Below, piece by piece: positions 1 through 9,628 of a stretch of DNA of 64,000 bases. The stretch covers positions 124,001 through 188,000 of the forward strand of contig JAMWFC010000060.1 in the NCBI GenBank assembly GCA_027475525.1. The letters are read 5' to 3'. This DNA is from Macrolepiota albuminosa. Its lineage: Eukaryota > Basidiomycota > Agaricomycetes > Agaricales > Agaricaceae. Position 1 is the stretch's first letter. Each line of letters begins with the position of its first letter. The position numbers and the translations under genes are program-made. The notes below the pieces were generated by a model. The model had not been told where the DNA came from. It did not search any database and worked only from the letters and a program-made list of their open reading frames with translations.

Positions 1-51
1 GGGAGTGGGGGACCTATCAGTCAAGAAGTTAGCACGCGAAGAAAAGAGAAG

Positions 52-1875
52 TTAGGAAAATGCGTACTGGTTACCACTGGGGCCACTCTGACGAGGGTTA
101 GCGGCGATAGGGGGAGTAAGGCGAAGCAGGAGAGCGCGTACCGCCAATAGCGCATCGGCATCAACAACGGGCTCAGCTTCATCATCATCCTCTCCCTCGG
201 CATCCCTCTCAGTGCCCTCCCCCTCATCCATAGAAGACTCGGTCGAAGACAAAACCACAGGCGTAGCAGGCGCTAGCTCGCGGCGCTTACCAGGGCTCTT
301 GCCAGGAGACGCGACAACAGGCTTACGTTTCGAAAGAACGGGACGACAAGGAGAGCGAGCAAAAGGTGCCGCCACGGTAGTACCATCCTGGGTAGTCGGC
401 AGCGCCAGGCTGGCTGCGCTGATTACCGTGGGTTGGTGAGTAGCCGCCAGATCACGTTGCTGCAGCACGAAGTCCCGGGCGTTACGAACCAACACCGCGC
501 GCTCATAGTTCCTTTGCATAATGGCGTCCCTACCACGTTCGCGAGTACGAATCCCGTTGAAGGCGCAGCCTCGTTTCAGCGCATCGCACCGATAGCAAGG
601 CAGAGACGTGGTAGGAAACCAGCAGCCCTCAGGGTCGTTCTCAGACCAACACTTGTCACACTAAGAAAGAAGTCAGGCAGAGACGTGGTAGGAAACCAGC
701 AGCCCTCAGGGTCGTTCTCAGACCAACACTTGTCACACTAAGAAAGAAGTCAACGACGGCATGAACCTACTAAGGGGCAAACCAGTGCTTACAGCGCCAA
801 TCTTTGCCCTAAACGCGCGACGCTCCAAGGGCGCAACGGTAACCTTCTTCTTGCCGCCCAGCACTTGGACACCAGCCGGGACGCCGGTATCAATAACGGT
901 AGTATCACGGCGAAGACGCAAAAGGTCGCGAAGCTCCACGTCGGTGAACATGGTCTGGTTAGGCGCCTATCGACATTAACATTTAGGCGCTAAAGTCTAG
1001 CGACAACGAGCAAAGCACTTACGACATACAAAGGGGGAACACAAGCAGGGAGATTGATCTGGAAGGGGGAGAAGTCAGAAAAATGGAGTAAGGAAGATAG
1101 GAAAAGAACGCACGGTACGTTTGGGAGGAGAACTAGCACGAGCAGGAGGCGCTCGTTCAATAACAATGGCGAAATTACGCGGAGGACCGTGAGAAGTTGG
1201 GCGCGTCGGGCCGGGTCGTGGCTCGCTACGAGAAACGGCAATACGTTTGATGGCCGAATGGGGAGGGGCAGTACGGACGGGAGAAGCAGCGCTTGGGGCA
1301 GGGCGAGTGGAAGAAGCAGCGCCACGAAAAGGGCTGCCAAGAACGGAAGGAGGCGGAACAGAAGTCGAAGAAGGAGGGGCAGTAGGAACAGAAGGGACAG
1401 TAGAGGCCGAGGGGGCAGTAGGAAGACTGGCGACGGTGGGAGACGTGGCAACCGACTACTCAAGGATTAACAGTGGAAAAAGGGGGAGAAGGAAGGACTT
1501 ACTTCGCTAACCTCGGTACTAGCCAACAACGCGTCGATCTCATCAGATAAGGAGGGAGCCTAGTATGGGCGCTGAACCTTAGCGCCACAATGCCAAAATC
1601 AAACTTAGAAAACTTACGAAAAGGTCCGCGAAAGGGCGCAACCAATCGGCACCCTCATACTCACGGTACCGGGCCACGCACCACTTGCGAACCTCGTCAC
1701 CCCGCTCCCAGGAACTGTCGGAGCCGCGGACCACGAGCCAGCGCCGATAGAGTTGCATAATACCAGGGACGGTTTGTGGCGCATCGGCGGGACCGACAGA
1801 CTTAGCGCGATCAAATAAATAGGAGGCCTTAGCCAGGAAATTGCGGAGAGCAGAGGCGTCGAAAGAAGTGGACAT
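52..1875 (-). CDS. Antisense retroelement-linked protein with six-cysteine cluster
   Basis: I read six exons on the minus strand: 1875-1618, 1559-1503, 1455-1114, 1058-1023, 954-793 and 660-52. They join in frame through GT/AG introns of 47-68 nt (the last is 132 nt) and give about 487 residues. Residues near 106-220 are rich in Pro, Ser and Thr. Residues 286-317 form C-x2-C-x8-C-x8-C-x2-C-x6-C, which resembles a zinc cluster but is not a canonical Zn2Cys6 spacing. The C-terminal part is basic (around KRK and GKR), then strongly acidic. The start codon lies 149 bp from the LTR at 2024-2946, on the opposite strand, the same layout as the gene at 5763-7653. No function is recognised; DNA or RNA binding is only inference from the cysteine pattern. 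The 77-bp duplication at 598-751 offers two identical 3' splice sites for the last exon, and only the distal one keeps the frame. Confidence 0.6.
598..751. repeat. Perfect 77-bp tandem duplication
   Basis: Bases 598-674 are repeated exactly at 675-751. The unit contains the 3' splice site and the first part of the last exon of the antisense gene 52-1875. The period is the same as in the duplications at 15728-15881 and 48643-48796, so an assembly join is the simplest explanation. Confidence 0.95.
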
Positions 1876-2023
1876 ACTGGAAAGATGGGAAGGAAAACAC
1901 GGGAAGGTGAAGTACGGAAAACGACTTTTTTATAAGGCGCCGGCGGCATTATACGGACCGTAGCGCAGTCAAATTAACGACGGCGTTTGACTGAGGACAG
2001 TCAATTTTTCAGTTGGGGGGAGA

Positions 2024-2946
2024 TGATAGGCTTCTACTCGGACTGAGCGCATCAAGGGACATTATAGGCCGACCAACACTTGACACACTAAAGGCTCTAG
2101 CGACCAGCCTTGGGTACAGAGCAGCCCTAGCGCGGGCGCTCTGTGGCAAGACTTATCCATTCATCTCAATCACCAGTATCAGCCCCTCAGCGCACTCCAC
2201 TCAGTTACTTTGAAGACCAAGAAGACTCAGGACTCATAGCGCTAGCATAACGGCAGGAGGGGACTCTGACCAAACCCCGATCAGTACTGGAAGGAGTTAG
2301 CAATTGGCGCTGTCAATCACCGAGGCACCTCAATCAGAAGTCTAAAAGAATCAATGACGACGAGACAGGATACACGCAGACCCGACATTTAAATCTATCA
2401 AAAGATGGTACAATGTTTAGCGCCGGAATTAGCGCTCACGGCGTCTGTCGAGGATTCCCCGACCATACCCCGGGATGGCATGGCCAATTAAATTACATCA
2501 AAAAGTGAGCAAACTCATACCACTTCTAAGTAGTTTTAGAGTCGCCGTTGGTCGCCGTCACCCATGTGCTGCAGGTTGCCGTTGACAGGTGGCCGTTAGC
2601 TACAGTCACGAAGAGAGGCGCTAATTGGTAGCGCCGTCAATGGACTTATTTTGGAAATAATGTAGCGCATAGTATAAAAACTAGCTACTCGCCATGTATA
2701 TAACAACGAATCGTAACCTCTTGAGCACCCAGTTACACTTAGCGTTCAAATCACGCTAGCATTGCCTGACTTTGCCACCAAGTTCGGCGCTAGCTTCGTC
2801 TATCTCGTCTTTGTCGTTTACGGTGCACCTACAGGCACGCTACGCTGCGCTATTCGTTTCTTTCTCTATAACTTCTCCTAAACTACGACGCTTACCACTT
2901 GCTAGGTAGCATCCAAGGCGCTATCGTCTAGCGCATTGCCCTATCA
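2024..2946 (+). repeat. LTR of a Ty3/gypsy-like element, plus orientation
   Basis: The 923-bp segment starts TGATAGG and ends CCTATCA, a perfect 7-bp terminal inverted repeat with the TG...CA ends of LTRs. A G-rich polypurine tract (TTGGGGGGAGA, 2013-2023) abuts its left end, as expected for a 3' LTR read on the plus strand. A TATA-like GTATATAA lies near 2695. No second copy is in the window, so this is either a solo 3' end or the remainder of the element lies before base 1. The LTR at 14450-15385 shares the TGATAGG terminus but little else that is obvious by eye. Confidence 0.7.
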
Positions 2947-3062
2947 CCTCTGCTCGAGCACACCGGGACCCTGCCGGGACTCCTCACAAACCCGTACGCC
3001 AGGCGCTGGAGACGGCGTTGTACTGCGTATACGTCCAGCGCACCCAACCACAGTTGGTGTCA
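2947..3062. other. Short unassigned junction between LTR and truncated pol
   Basis: These 116 bases separate the LTR end from the first base that translates as gypsy reverse transcriptase. I see no coding signal, repeat or primer-binding site. It may be old flanking DNA or a deletion scar. Confidence 0.4.
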
Positions 3063-5603
3063 TCACCGGTCCGGCTACAACAACGTCCGGATTGCCCTGG
3101 GACACGAATGGAAAACAGCCTTCCGCACCCGTTACAGCCTCTTCGAATATCTGGTAATGCCATTCGGAATGACTAACTCCCCCGCGATCTTCCAGTACTT
3201 TATGAACGACATCTTCCACGATATGAACGACGTCTTCATCATTGTCTACCTGGACGACATCCTGATCTATTTGGACTCCCTCGACGAACACCGAATCCAC
3301 GTCCGACAAGTTCTCAAACGACTCCGAAGTCACAACCTACACGCAAAACCAGAGAAGTGCTCGTTCCACACTACAGAAGTCGAATACCTCAGCATCATCG
3401 TCACCCCGGACGGAGTTCGCATGGACCCCACAAAGGTCAAAGCAATCCTCAATTGGCCGCCTCCGAAAAACATCAAGGAAGTGCAATCCTTCCTCGGGTT
3501 CGCAAACTTCTACCGACGCTTCATCGACAATTACTCCGGTATCACCAAGTCCCTCAACCGGCTAACCCGGAAGGACACCCCCTGGGGGTGAGACAGTAAG
3601 TGCCAAAGTGCATTCACCCTACTCAAGGAAGTTTTCACCTCAGCCCCGATCCTCCGGCACTACGACCCCGCCCTCCCGGTTATCCTGGAGTGCGACGCCT
3701 CCGACTATGCCATCGTGGGTATCCTCTCACAGATGGGACCGGACAACCAGGAGCTCCGACCTGTGGCTTTCTATACCCGATCAATGATCCTGGCCGAGCT
3801 CAACTACAACATCTACGACAAGGAACTTCTCGCGATCGTCGAAGCCTTCAAGCAATGGCGAGCCTACCTCAAAGGGACCCCCCACCGGATCCAAGTGTAC
3901 TCGGACCACAACAACCTTCAGTACTTCACGACCACCAAACTTCTCAGCCGAAGACAGGCTCGGTGGTCTGAAGTTCTATCCGAATACGACTTTACCATCC
4001 ACTACCGCCCCGGATGACTCGGAGCCAAACCCGACGCCCTAACTCGACGTCCAGACGTCTATCCCAAGAAGTCCTTTGAGACGGAGCAAAACGCCTTCAA
4101 CCATCGCGTGGTAATCCCCCCCGAACATTTGAATGCAGTACTGATCTTGAACGAGGAAGGAATCCTGAAACAGATCCGGGAATCACCCCGAGATGACTAC
4201 TTCACCTGGCACAAGCCCCGGGACCTCTCCGCCGACAAACCCCCTCCTGACCCCTCTTTTACCCTTTCTCCCGACAGCAAACTACTCCTCCGTGATGGCC
4301 GTATCTATGCCCTGGATCACAAGAACATCCGCCTTGACATCCTCCGACAGCACCACGACCATAAGCTCCGGGGACACCTGGGAATCCATAAGACTCTCCA
4401 GCTCATCTCACATACTTACTTTTGGCTAGGGATGAAGAAGGATGTCACCCGATACGTCCGAGCCTGCGAACCGTGCCTCCAGGCCAAAGTTCCCTGCTAC
4501 AAGCCCTACGGATTGCTCAAACCCCTGCCCATCGGGAGACGTCCGTGGTCTTCCATCTCCATGGACCATATCGTCGAACTCTCCGAGTTGGAGGGCTTCG
4601 ACGCCATCCTCGTCATCGTGTGCCGACTCACGAAGCAAGCCATCTTCATTCCCTGTCACACCACCGACGACGCCCTGAGTTTCGCCCAGCTCTTCCTGGA
4701 ACACGTGTTCTCGAAGCACGGACTCCCCGACAATGTCGTCTCTGACCGGGGTCCCCTCTTCATTTCCAAATTCTGGACGTCCCTCTGCAAGGCCCTCAGC
4801 GTCCACGTCAACCTCTCTACCGCATACCACCCAGAGACCAACGGGCAAACCGAACAGGTCAATCAGACCTTAGAACAGTACCTCCAGATCTACGTGAACT
4901 ACCTCCAAAACGACTGGCGCGCCGAACTCCCCCTTGCCGAGTTCACCTACAACAACACTCCCTACTCTGCCACGGGGGTATCCCCCTTCTTTGCCAATAA
5001 GGGGTACCACCCCCGACTAACCCTGTCCCTCCGGAATATTCCCGCTCACGCCGCCCACGAAGTCGCCCAGGACCTCCGGGCCTCCACGAGTTCCTCTGGA
5101 ACGAAATCAACGTCGCCAACCAAGCTTATTCCAAGCATGCCAACTCCCGACAAGAGACCACTCCCGACTGGAGCCCCGGTACTCTCGTTTGGCTTGACCG
5201 ACGCAACCTCCGGACAAGACGACCGTCAGTGAAGCTCAATCACAAGCGGTTCGGACCCTTCAAGATAACCCGGAAGGTATCCTCACACGCCTACCGCCTG
5301 GACCTCCCTCCGGGATTACGAGGACTCCACTCCGTATTCCACGTCCGGCTCCTCGAAAAGCACGACCCAAAGCCCTTTCCTGGGCAACGCTCCGACCGAC
5401 CCCCGCCCTTCGAAGTGGACCACGAGTATCACTACGAAGTCGACCACATCCTCGACTTGCGAGTGATCCGAGGACGACTGAACTACCTCGTGCGGTGGGC
5501 CGGCTACGGACCAGAAGATGACATCTGGGAGCCCCGGGTAAACCTGAAGAATGCCCCCGGCAAGCTCCGACACTTTCACGAGACCCACCCTGACAAGCCC
5601 TGA
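3063..5603 (+). pseudogene. Ty3/gypsy pol remnant: RT, RNase H, integrase, chromodomain
   Basis: One reading frame carries an RT with the YLDD catalytic box (about 3249-3260) and the [10 protein letters not shown] motif. RNase H follows with ECDASDYA and the [10 protein letters not shown] motif. Integrase comes next with the H-H-C-C zinc module (HLGIHKT to CEPCLQAK, about 4370-4490) and a DDE core including the conserved second Asp in SDRGPLF and HPETNGQTE. The frame is broken by two in-frame TGA codons, at 3589 and 4015, and by loss of one base near 5081. After that the third frame holds the integrase tail and a chromodomain (HILDLRV...LVRWAGY...DDIWEP, about 5445-5560). All domains are recognisable, so the decay is light. 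Both stops can be explained by single C-to-T or G-to-A transitions. It could not be translated as a whole without recoding. Confidence 0.9.
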
Positions 5604-5762
5604 CCCCCCCGGGGCTGAGGGTCCCACAAATGGCTGCAAGGGCGTAACCCCTACCTCTGGAAGTACCAGGGATTCAACTCCCACCAATAAGTTCCTTGTC
5701 TCTCTCTCTTCTATCTCCTTGCATTACGTGCTCAAAGTTACCGGTATATACAATCTAAAAAA

Positions 5763-7653
5763 CTACACTATATGACAGACAAGAAATGACGACTCCGGGA
5801 CCAAGAAAAGCCTACACCCCCGACCCCAGCGTTCCTGACACTCCCGACGCCCCACTGGAACCCCCATCGTCGACGGGCCTGACTCCCCAGGGACTCCCGA
5901 AGCACTCGCCCCCGACCCTGCCACCACTGCCGCCTCCATAGCCGCCACCACCGCCGCCACTCTCTCGTTGTATGAAGGGAGGGGCTCCCCTGCGTCCACC
6001 GCTATCTCCACCCAGGTCCCGGGGACCACGAGGTTCCGTCTCCAATGGGCCGTCAGCAGGCGCCCCAGGCGGCTGACGCCCTGCGTCACCTCGCCAGGAA
6101 CCGGACTGGACACCGAGAACAGCCCCTGGGAGATGGAGGCATGCGCCGAGGCGCCACCGTCCAACAAGAGCCGATGCTCCCATGCCCAGCCTGGAAGCAG
6201 TTAGTCGGGGGCCCGGAGGGAGAGACTACCTACTTACGCATCGCCTCGCCCCGGGCAGCGGCCACGCTCCCTACCAACCAGCCCCTCCGACGAACTAAGC
6301 TCGCCTGCGCCCCCTCTACCCTCCCCAACAGCTCCCGTAACTCCACCGCCCTCGTCTCCTATGCCTCGGCCCTCGGCAATCGGCCATCCCCTTGCTCCAG
6401 TTGAGCCCGCAAGGCCGTGACCTCCTCCTCTAGTGCCACCCGAGCCCGGGACGCCGACTCCCTCTCCACCTCCCACTCGGCCTGCAAATCCTCCCGTAAC
6501 CTCCTCTTCCGCTGACCCTCCAAGTACGTCTTCCGGAGCCTCACCATCAGACGACGCTCCCAGATCTCTGCGTCCTCTAGCCGGCGGCGGTACGATGCCA
6601 CGCTTCCGACACCAGGCTCGACCTCGGGCTCGGGAGCGACGTCAGGATTCTGTCGGTCCACGTCAGGCAGGGGTACCTCCCCACCGGACCTCGAGGGACC
6701 CGCAATCGGGGACCCGGACCTTCTCTGGCGACGAGTAGGGGGTTGCTCGTCCTCGTCCGAATGCTCGGGCGAGGCTCGTCGCTTCCCCTTGTCCCGGCAG
6801 GGCGTCTCCGGCTCGTCGTCCGACGAGCGCACCACGGCCGGACGCTTGGCGCGACGCCGACGCACTGGGGCACCCTCTCCCCCTTGGCCCCTGTCAACGG
6901 ACCCCTTGCCCTCGTCCACGTACGAGTCCCCTGAACCCCCCGCAGTCGCTCCATCACCCACTCTTCCCCCCAACCCTGCTCCTGTGCCATGCATCGCGCC
7001 CTCCAAGCCAGCCCCACTGAACACCGCTCGTGACGCAAGCGGCAAGCCGCGCACATCGAGGTGTCTCGACGCGCCCCCACCACCGGCTCCTCGAACTTGC
7101 AGGACACCTCCCTGCGCGCACACATCACGCACTGCGAGAAGTCAGGAGAGCTCCGGACAACCCCGGACGACACTCACCGGGCCTGCAGCCTCGCACCACC
7201 TACGCGCCGGGTGCCCACAAAAACGCCCCTGCACAGCCGCAAATTGCTCCGGCATCACCTGATCTTGAGGGACGCGTTGCGCCTCCAGGACCGGCCACAC
7301 TTCCCCTATCCCGAGGGATGGGCGGTCGGACTGAGACGACGACCCAGAAGGATGGGAGGGAGATCCTTGCGGTGCCCCGGATGGCCCGGCCACCACAGGA
7401 GGGATCAAAGGGCCACCCAGGGACAAAGACCCGGCAGCCGGACGAGAACCGGAATCCACGGAGCCTGCGACGATTGAACGATAAGGACAGGTAATGACGT
7501 CGGACACTCACAGGCCATTTCACTAATCCGCTGGCGATCCCGCTGCCGATCATACTCCCCCCGGCACCGATCGTACTCCTGCCAGGACGACAGGGTGTCA
7601 TCTCCAGCAGGAGGGGGGGTAGGGGAGCAGAGGGGCGTAGAAGGACGTGACAT
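5763..7653 (-). pseudogene. Decayed antisense gene with Zn2Cys6-like cluster, between pol and 3' LTR
   Basis: Exons read on the minus strand are 7653-7512, 7464-7178 and from 7131 downward, joined in frame by introns of 46-47 nt with GTGAGT donors. Exon 3 opens with C-x2-C-x6-C-x14-C-x2-C-x6-C, close to fungal Zn2Cys6 spacing. Then come an acidic and basic linker and a charged, probably coiled-coil stretch (about 6400-6580). A GTAAGT donor near 6235 leads to the last exon, which ends at 5763. Two lesions make it a pseudogene: a one-base frameshift in a G-rich run near 6957 and an in-frame TAG at 6361-6359. The start codon lies 143 bp from the 3' LTR, on the opposite strand. The product is unknown; the cysteine cluster suggests nucleic-acid binding. 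Confidence 0.6.
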
Positions 7654-7783
7654 GACAAATGGGGAGTGGCAAAAAATTTTTCTTTTTCTAGGCCCCAAGC
7701 TGATGGCATCACGCTTCGCGCTTCGACTTCGGGTCCCACGCCGAAGCCGCACAGCCACCATCACCTTGAGGGTCTCGGCGCTA

Positions 7784-7795
7784 CAGGGGGGGTGA
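7784..7795 (+). other. Polypurine tract of the chromodomain gypsy element
   Basis: A G-rich run (CAGGGGGGGTGA) sits directly before the LTR start at 7796. This is the expected position for the plus-strand primer of reverse transcription. Confidence 0.6.
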
Positions 7796-8543
7796 TGTCA
7801 CGACCCGTCACCCCGTCACCCCGGCCCGCCACCCCGGCACACCACGCAAACCCCGACGTGCCCCCTTGCCCGGGGCCCTCACGACGCACGTGGGCGCCCA
7901 CCCAGTCAGGGGACCCACCCTGGCGCCCGCGCCCTGTACCCCGGGCCCCGTCGATCGCCTGGTATCAACCAACGGGGCCCGACGGGACCCGACCGATCTC
8001 CCGGCGCCACACCCGCACCCGGACAATATGCCGCACAGGACTCAACCGGGACAATACAGCACACAGGACTGGACACACGAAGCCTAGCCCCGGAACTTAC
8101 CCAGGCACCCCGGACCTTAGCCGCCGAAGGTATATAGCTGGTAGCCAGTAAACCGTTACGGTAGTCTTGATATTGCTATAACTCGTCTCTATACTCTCTT
8201 GTCTATTTCATACTTGTCTCAATCTATCTGTCTTACTCTCTCAAGTCTCCCGGTCTTCTAAAAGTCTCACTTCAATTCTAACTTAGTCTCCCGGTTCCAG
8301 TCTCAGTCTCCCGGTCTCAGTCCCTTTCTCCGATCACCCCTCTGCCCTAGCAAGGCTCCGCCCCGTATTCCGGACTTAGCCGGGATCCTGCTCTACCTCC
8401 TCCTACGAACTCCGGCGCTCCGTAGTCACCCCGCACCCTACCCAAAACTCCGGAACTCACCCAGAGACTCTCCATAGACTTCGAGTCCGCCTAGTAAGGA
8501 CCCGCTTGCCCCCGGAGGCCCCCGTCGTCAGCGGAACCTGACA
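7796..8543 (+). repeat. 3' LTR of the chromodomain gypsy element
   Basis: The 748-bp segment begins TGTCA and ends TGACA, a perfect 5-bp terminal inverted repeat, and follows the polypurine tract. A TATA-like GGTATATAGC lies near 8130, and a CT-rich stretch (8160-8340) of repeated TCTC/GTCTCCCGG words follows it. No partner LTR is in the window because the element is truncated at its 5' end. Confidence 0.7.
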
Positions 8544-8582
8544 GGCGTAGTCTTCCTGGAACAGCAGTTCTATTCCCCCACG

Positions 8583-9095
8583 ATGTCAATGGACATCTTC
8601 AAACAGGTCGATGACAAGCGCATAGAGTGCCTCTCCAAGTATGGCACCCCTGCCACAATCCCGCAATGGGATGGATGGCGGGAGATGACTGAAGACGATC
8701 ACTATCGTCTTATGTTCAAGCATCACGAGGAGAGCAAGCTCCCAGAAAACCCTGAGGCCAACGGCTTCTATTATTTGATTGGCATGGACCCAAATCAGGT
8801 CAGCCTCCTAAAACGCATGGCAGCGCATGACCTGCCCACAGCTGACATGGACCCAGGCCAGGTCAATCTCCTGTCACGCATGGCAGAGCAGGGTACGCTC
8901 ACCACCACAGCTTTAGCAATTAACGTCGCACTAACAGAGCCTATGGTGGTAGACACGCCTGCAGTCGAGGGGCCTATAACCCCACCGAGGACGGAATCAG
9001 CGCCTCCCCCTCCTGCGATTAACGTCGCACTGGAGGAGGAGTCAATGGTGACTGAGACGGGCGCGGTTGTGGGAGCATTGTCATCTGGGTCCTAG
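8583..9095 (+). CDS. Hypothetical protein, 170 aa, orphan ORF beside an LTR
   Basis: An uninterrupted reading frame starts with ATG 40 bp after the LTR end. The N-terminal 70 residues are charged and look globular (WDGWREM, HYRLMFKHHEE). Two copies of a 13-residue motif follow, MDPNQVSLLKRMA and MDPGQVNLLSRMA, and then two AINVAL motifs in a Pro/Thr-rich tail, so the sequence has internal duplications. I do not recognise a family. The stop codon falls in the loop of a perfect 6-bp hairpin (9086-9100). It could be an accessory ORF of a neighbouring element or the 3' part of a host gene. Confidence 0.4.
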   Translation: MSMDIFKQVDDKRIECLSKYGTPATIPQWDGWREMTEDDHYRLMFKHHEESKLPENPEANGFYYLIGMDPNQVSLLKRMAAHDLPTADMDPGQVNLLSRMAEQGTLTTTALAINVALTEPMVVDTPAVEGPITPPRTESAPPPPAINVALEEESMVTETGAVVGALSSGS

Positions 9096-9610
9096 ACCCA
9101 TGTTAATACTTTGTTGTGTAGGTACCTCCAAGTCATTCACTCAAACCATTTCAGCTGATACGCACTCCAGAGTTGTGTGTAGATACAGCAGACCCAGAGG
9201 CGGGGTCACTCTTAATTTTTGTTTTTTTTTTTTATTTTAGTATATACATATTTATCCTGCATCTACTGCTGGCGCAACGTGCGCCCTTGTCTGATAAGGA
9301 CTGACTTCCAGTGTGTCTAGATGACGCATCTACGCTGCAAACAACTGCTAACGTCTGGCAGCCACGCAATACGCGTGTATTCATTGAGAGTATGCACTAT
9401 CGTGCATCCTACATCTCGCTCCAACTTCCTTCCTAAGACCAAGTATTCGGTCTCATTGAGGGGTATGTAACGGAGTCATACGTAGTATTAGCGTCAACGA
9501 CGCTATAATTATACAGTAGAGTATTACATAAGCAACATCTTGTTTTCACTCTAAGTACTAGTCAAATCTGATACTGCGGTCTGATTTAGCACTTGTGTGA
9601 TTCACACAAG
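9086..9610. repeat. Cluster of short perfect hairpins
   Basis: About ten short inverted repeats with small loops lie in 525 bp. Examples are TGGGTC/GACCCA (9086-9100), TAGATG/CATCTA (9318-9332), ATGCAC/GTGCAT (9392-9407), AGACC/GGTCT (9436-9453), TAGCGTC/GACGCTA (9489-9505) and the 9-bp CTTGTGTGA/TCACACAAG (9592-9610). A T-rich run lies at 9216-9238. No gene is seen here. The stretch replaces the place where the minus-strand gypsy element should have its integrase. Confidence 0.6.
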
Positions 9611-9628
9611 ATAGTTCTAACTCGTAAC

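Larger units (their letters stand above)
3063..8543 (+). mobile_element. 5'-truncated chromodomain Ty3/gypsy retrotransposon
   Basis: The element keeps the second half of reverse transcriptase, then RNase H, integrase and a chromodomain, then an antisense gene, a polypurine tract and a 3' LTR. The 5' LTR, gag, protease and the N-terminal half of RT are missing. The order RT-RNaseH-integrase-chromodomain is that of Ty3/gypsy chromoviruses. The tail from about 5,700 to 8,540 is visibly more GC-rich than most of the rest of the window. Confidence 0.85.

Noticed and set aside
13..19. CCTATCA at the window start as the end of another LTR
   Set aside because: Seven bases only, with no primer-binding site after it and no similarity upstream to the LTR at 2024-2946; cannot be judged from 19 bases.
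1054..1470. Arg-rich plus-strand open frame
   Set aside because: It is the shadow of the Pro/Ser/Thr-rich exon 3 of the minus-strand gene 52-1875, whose exons join in frame through good splice sites.
4426..4848. 140-residue minus-strand frame
   Set aside because: It lies opposite the well-recognised gypsy integrase and has low-complexity Glu/Gly/Val composition typical of an antisense shadow.
6433..7494. Several Pro/Arg-rich plus-strand frames
   Set aside because: They are GC-rich shadows of the minus-strand cysteine-cluster gene; they contain no motif and no joined exons.
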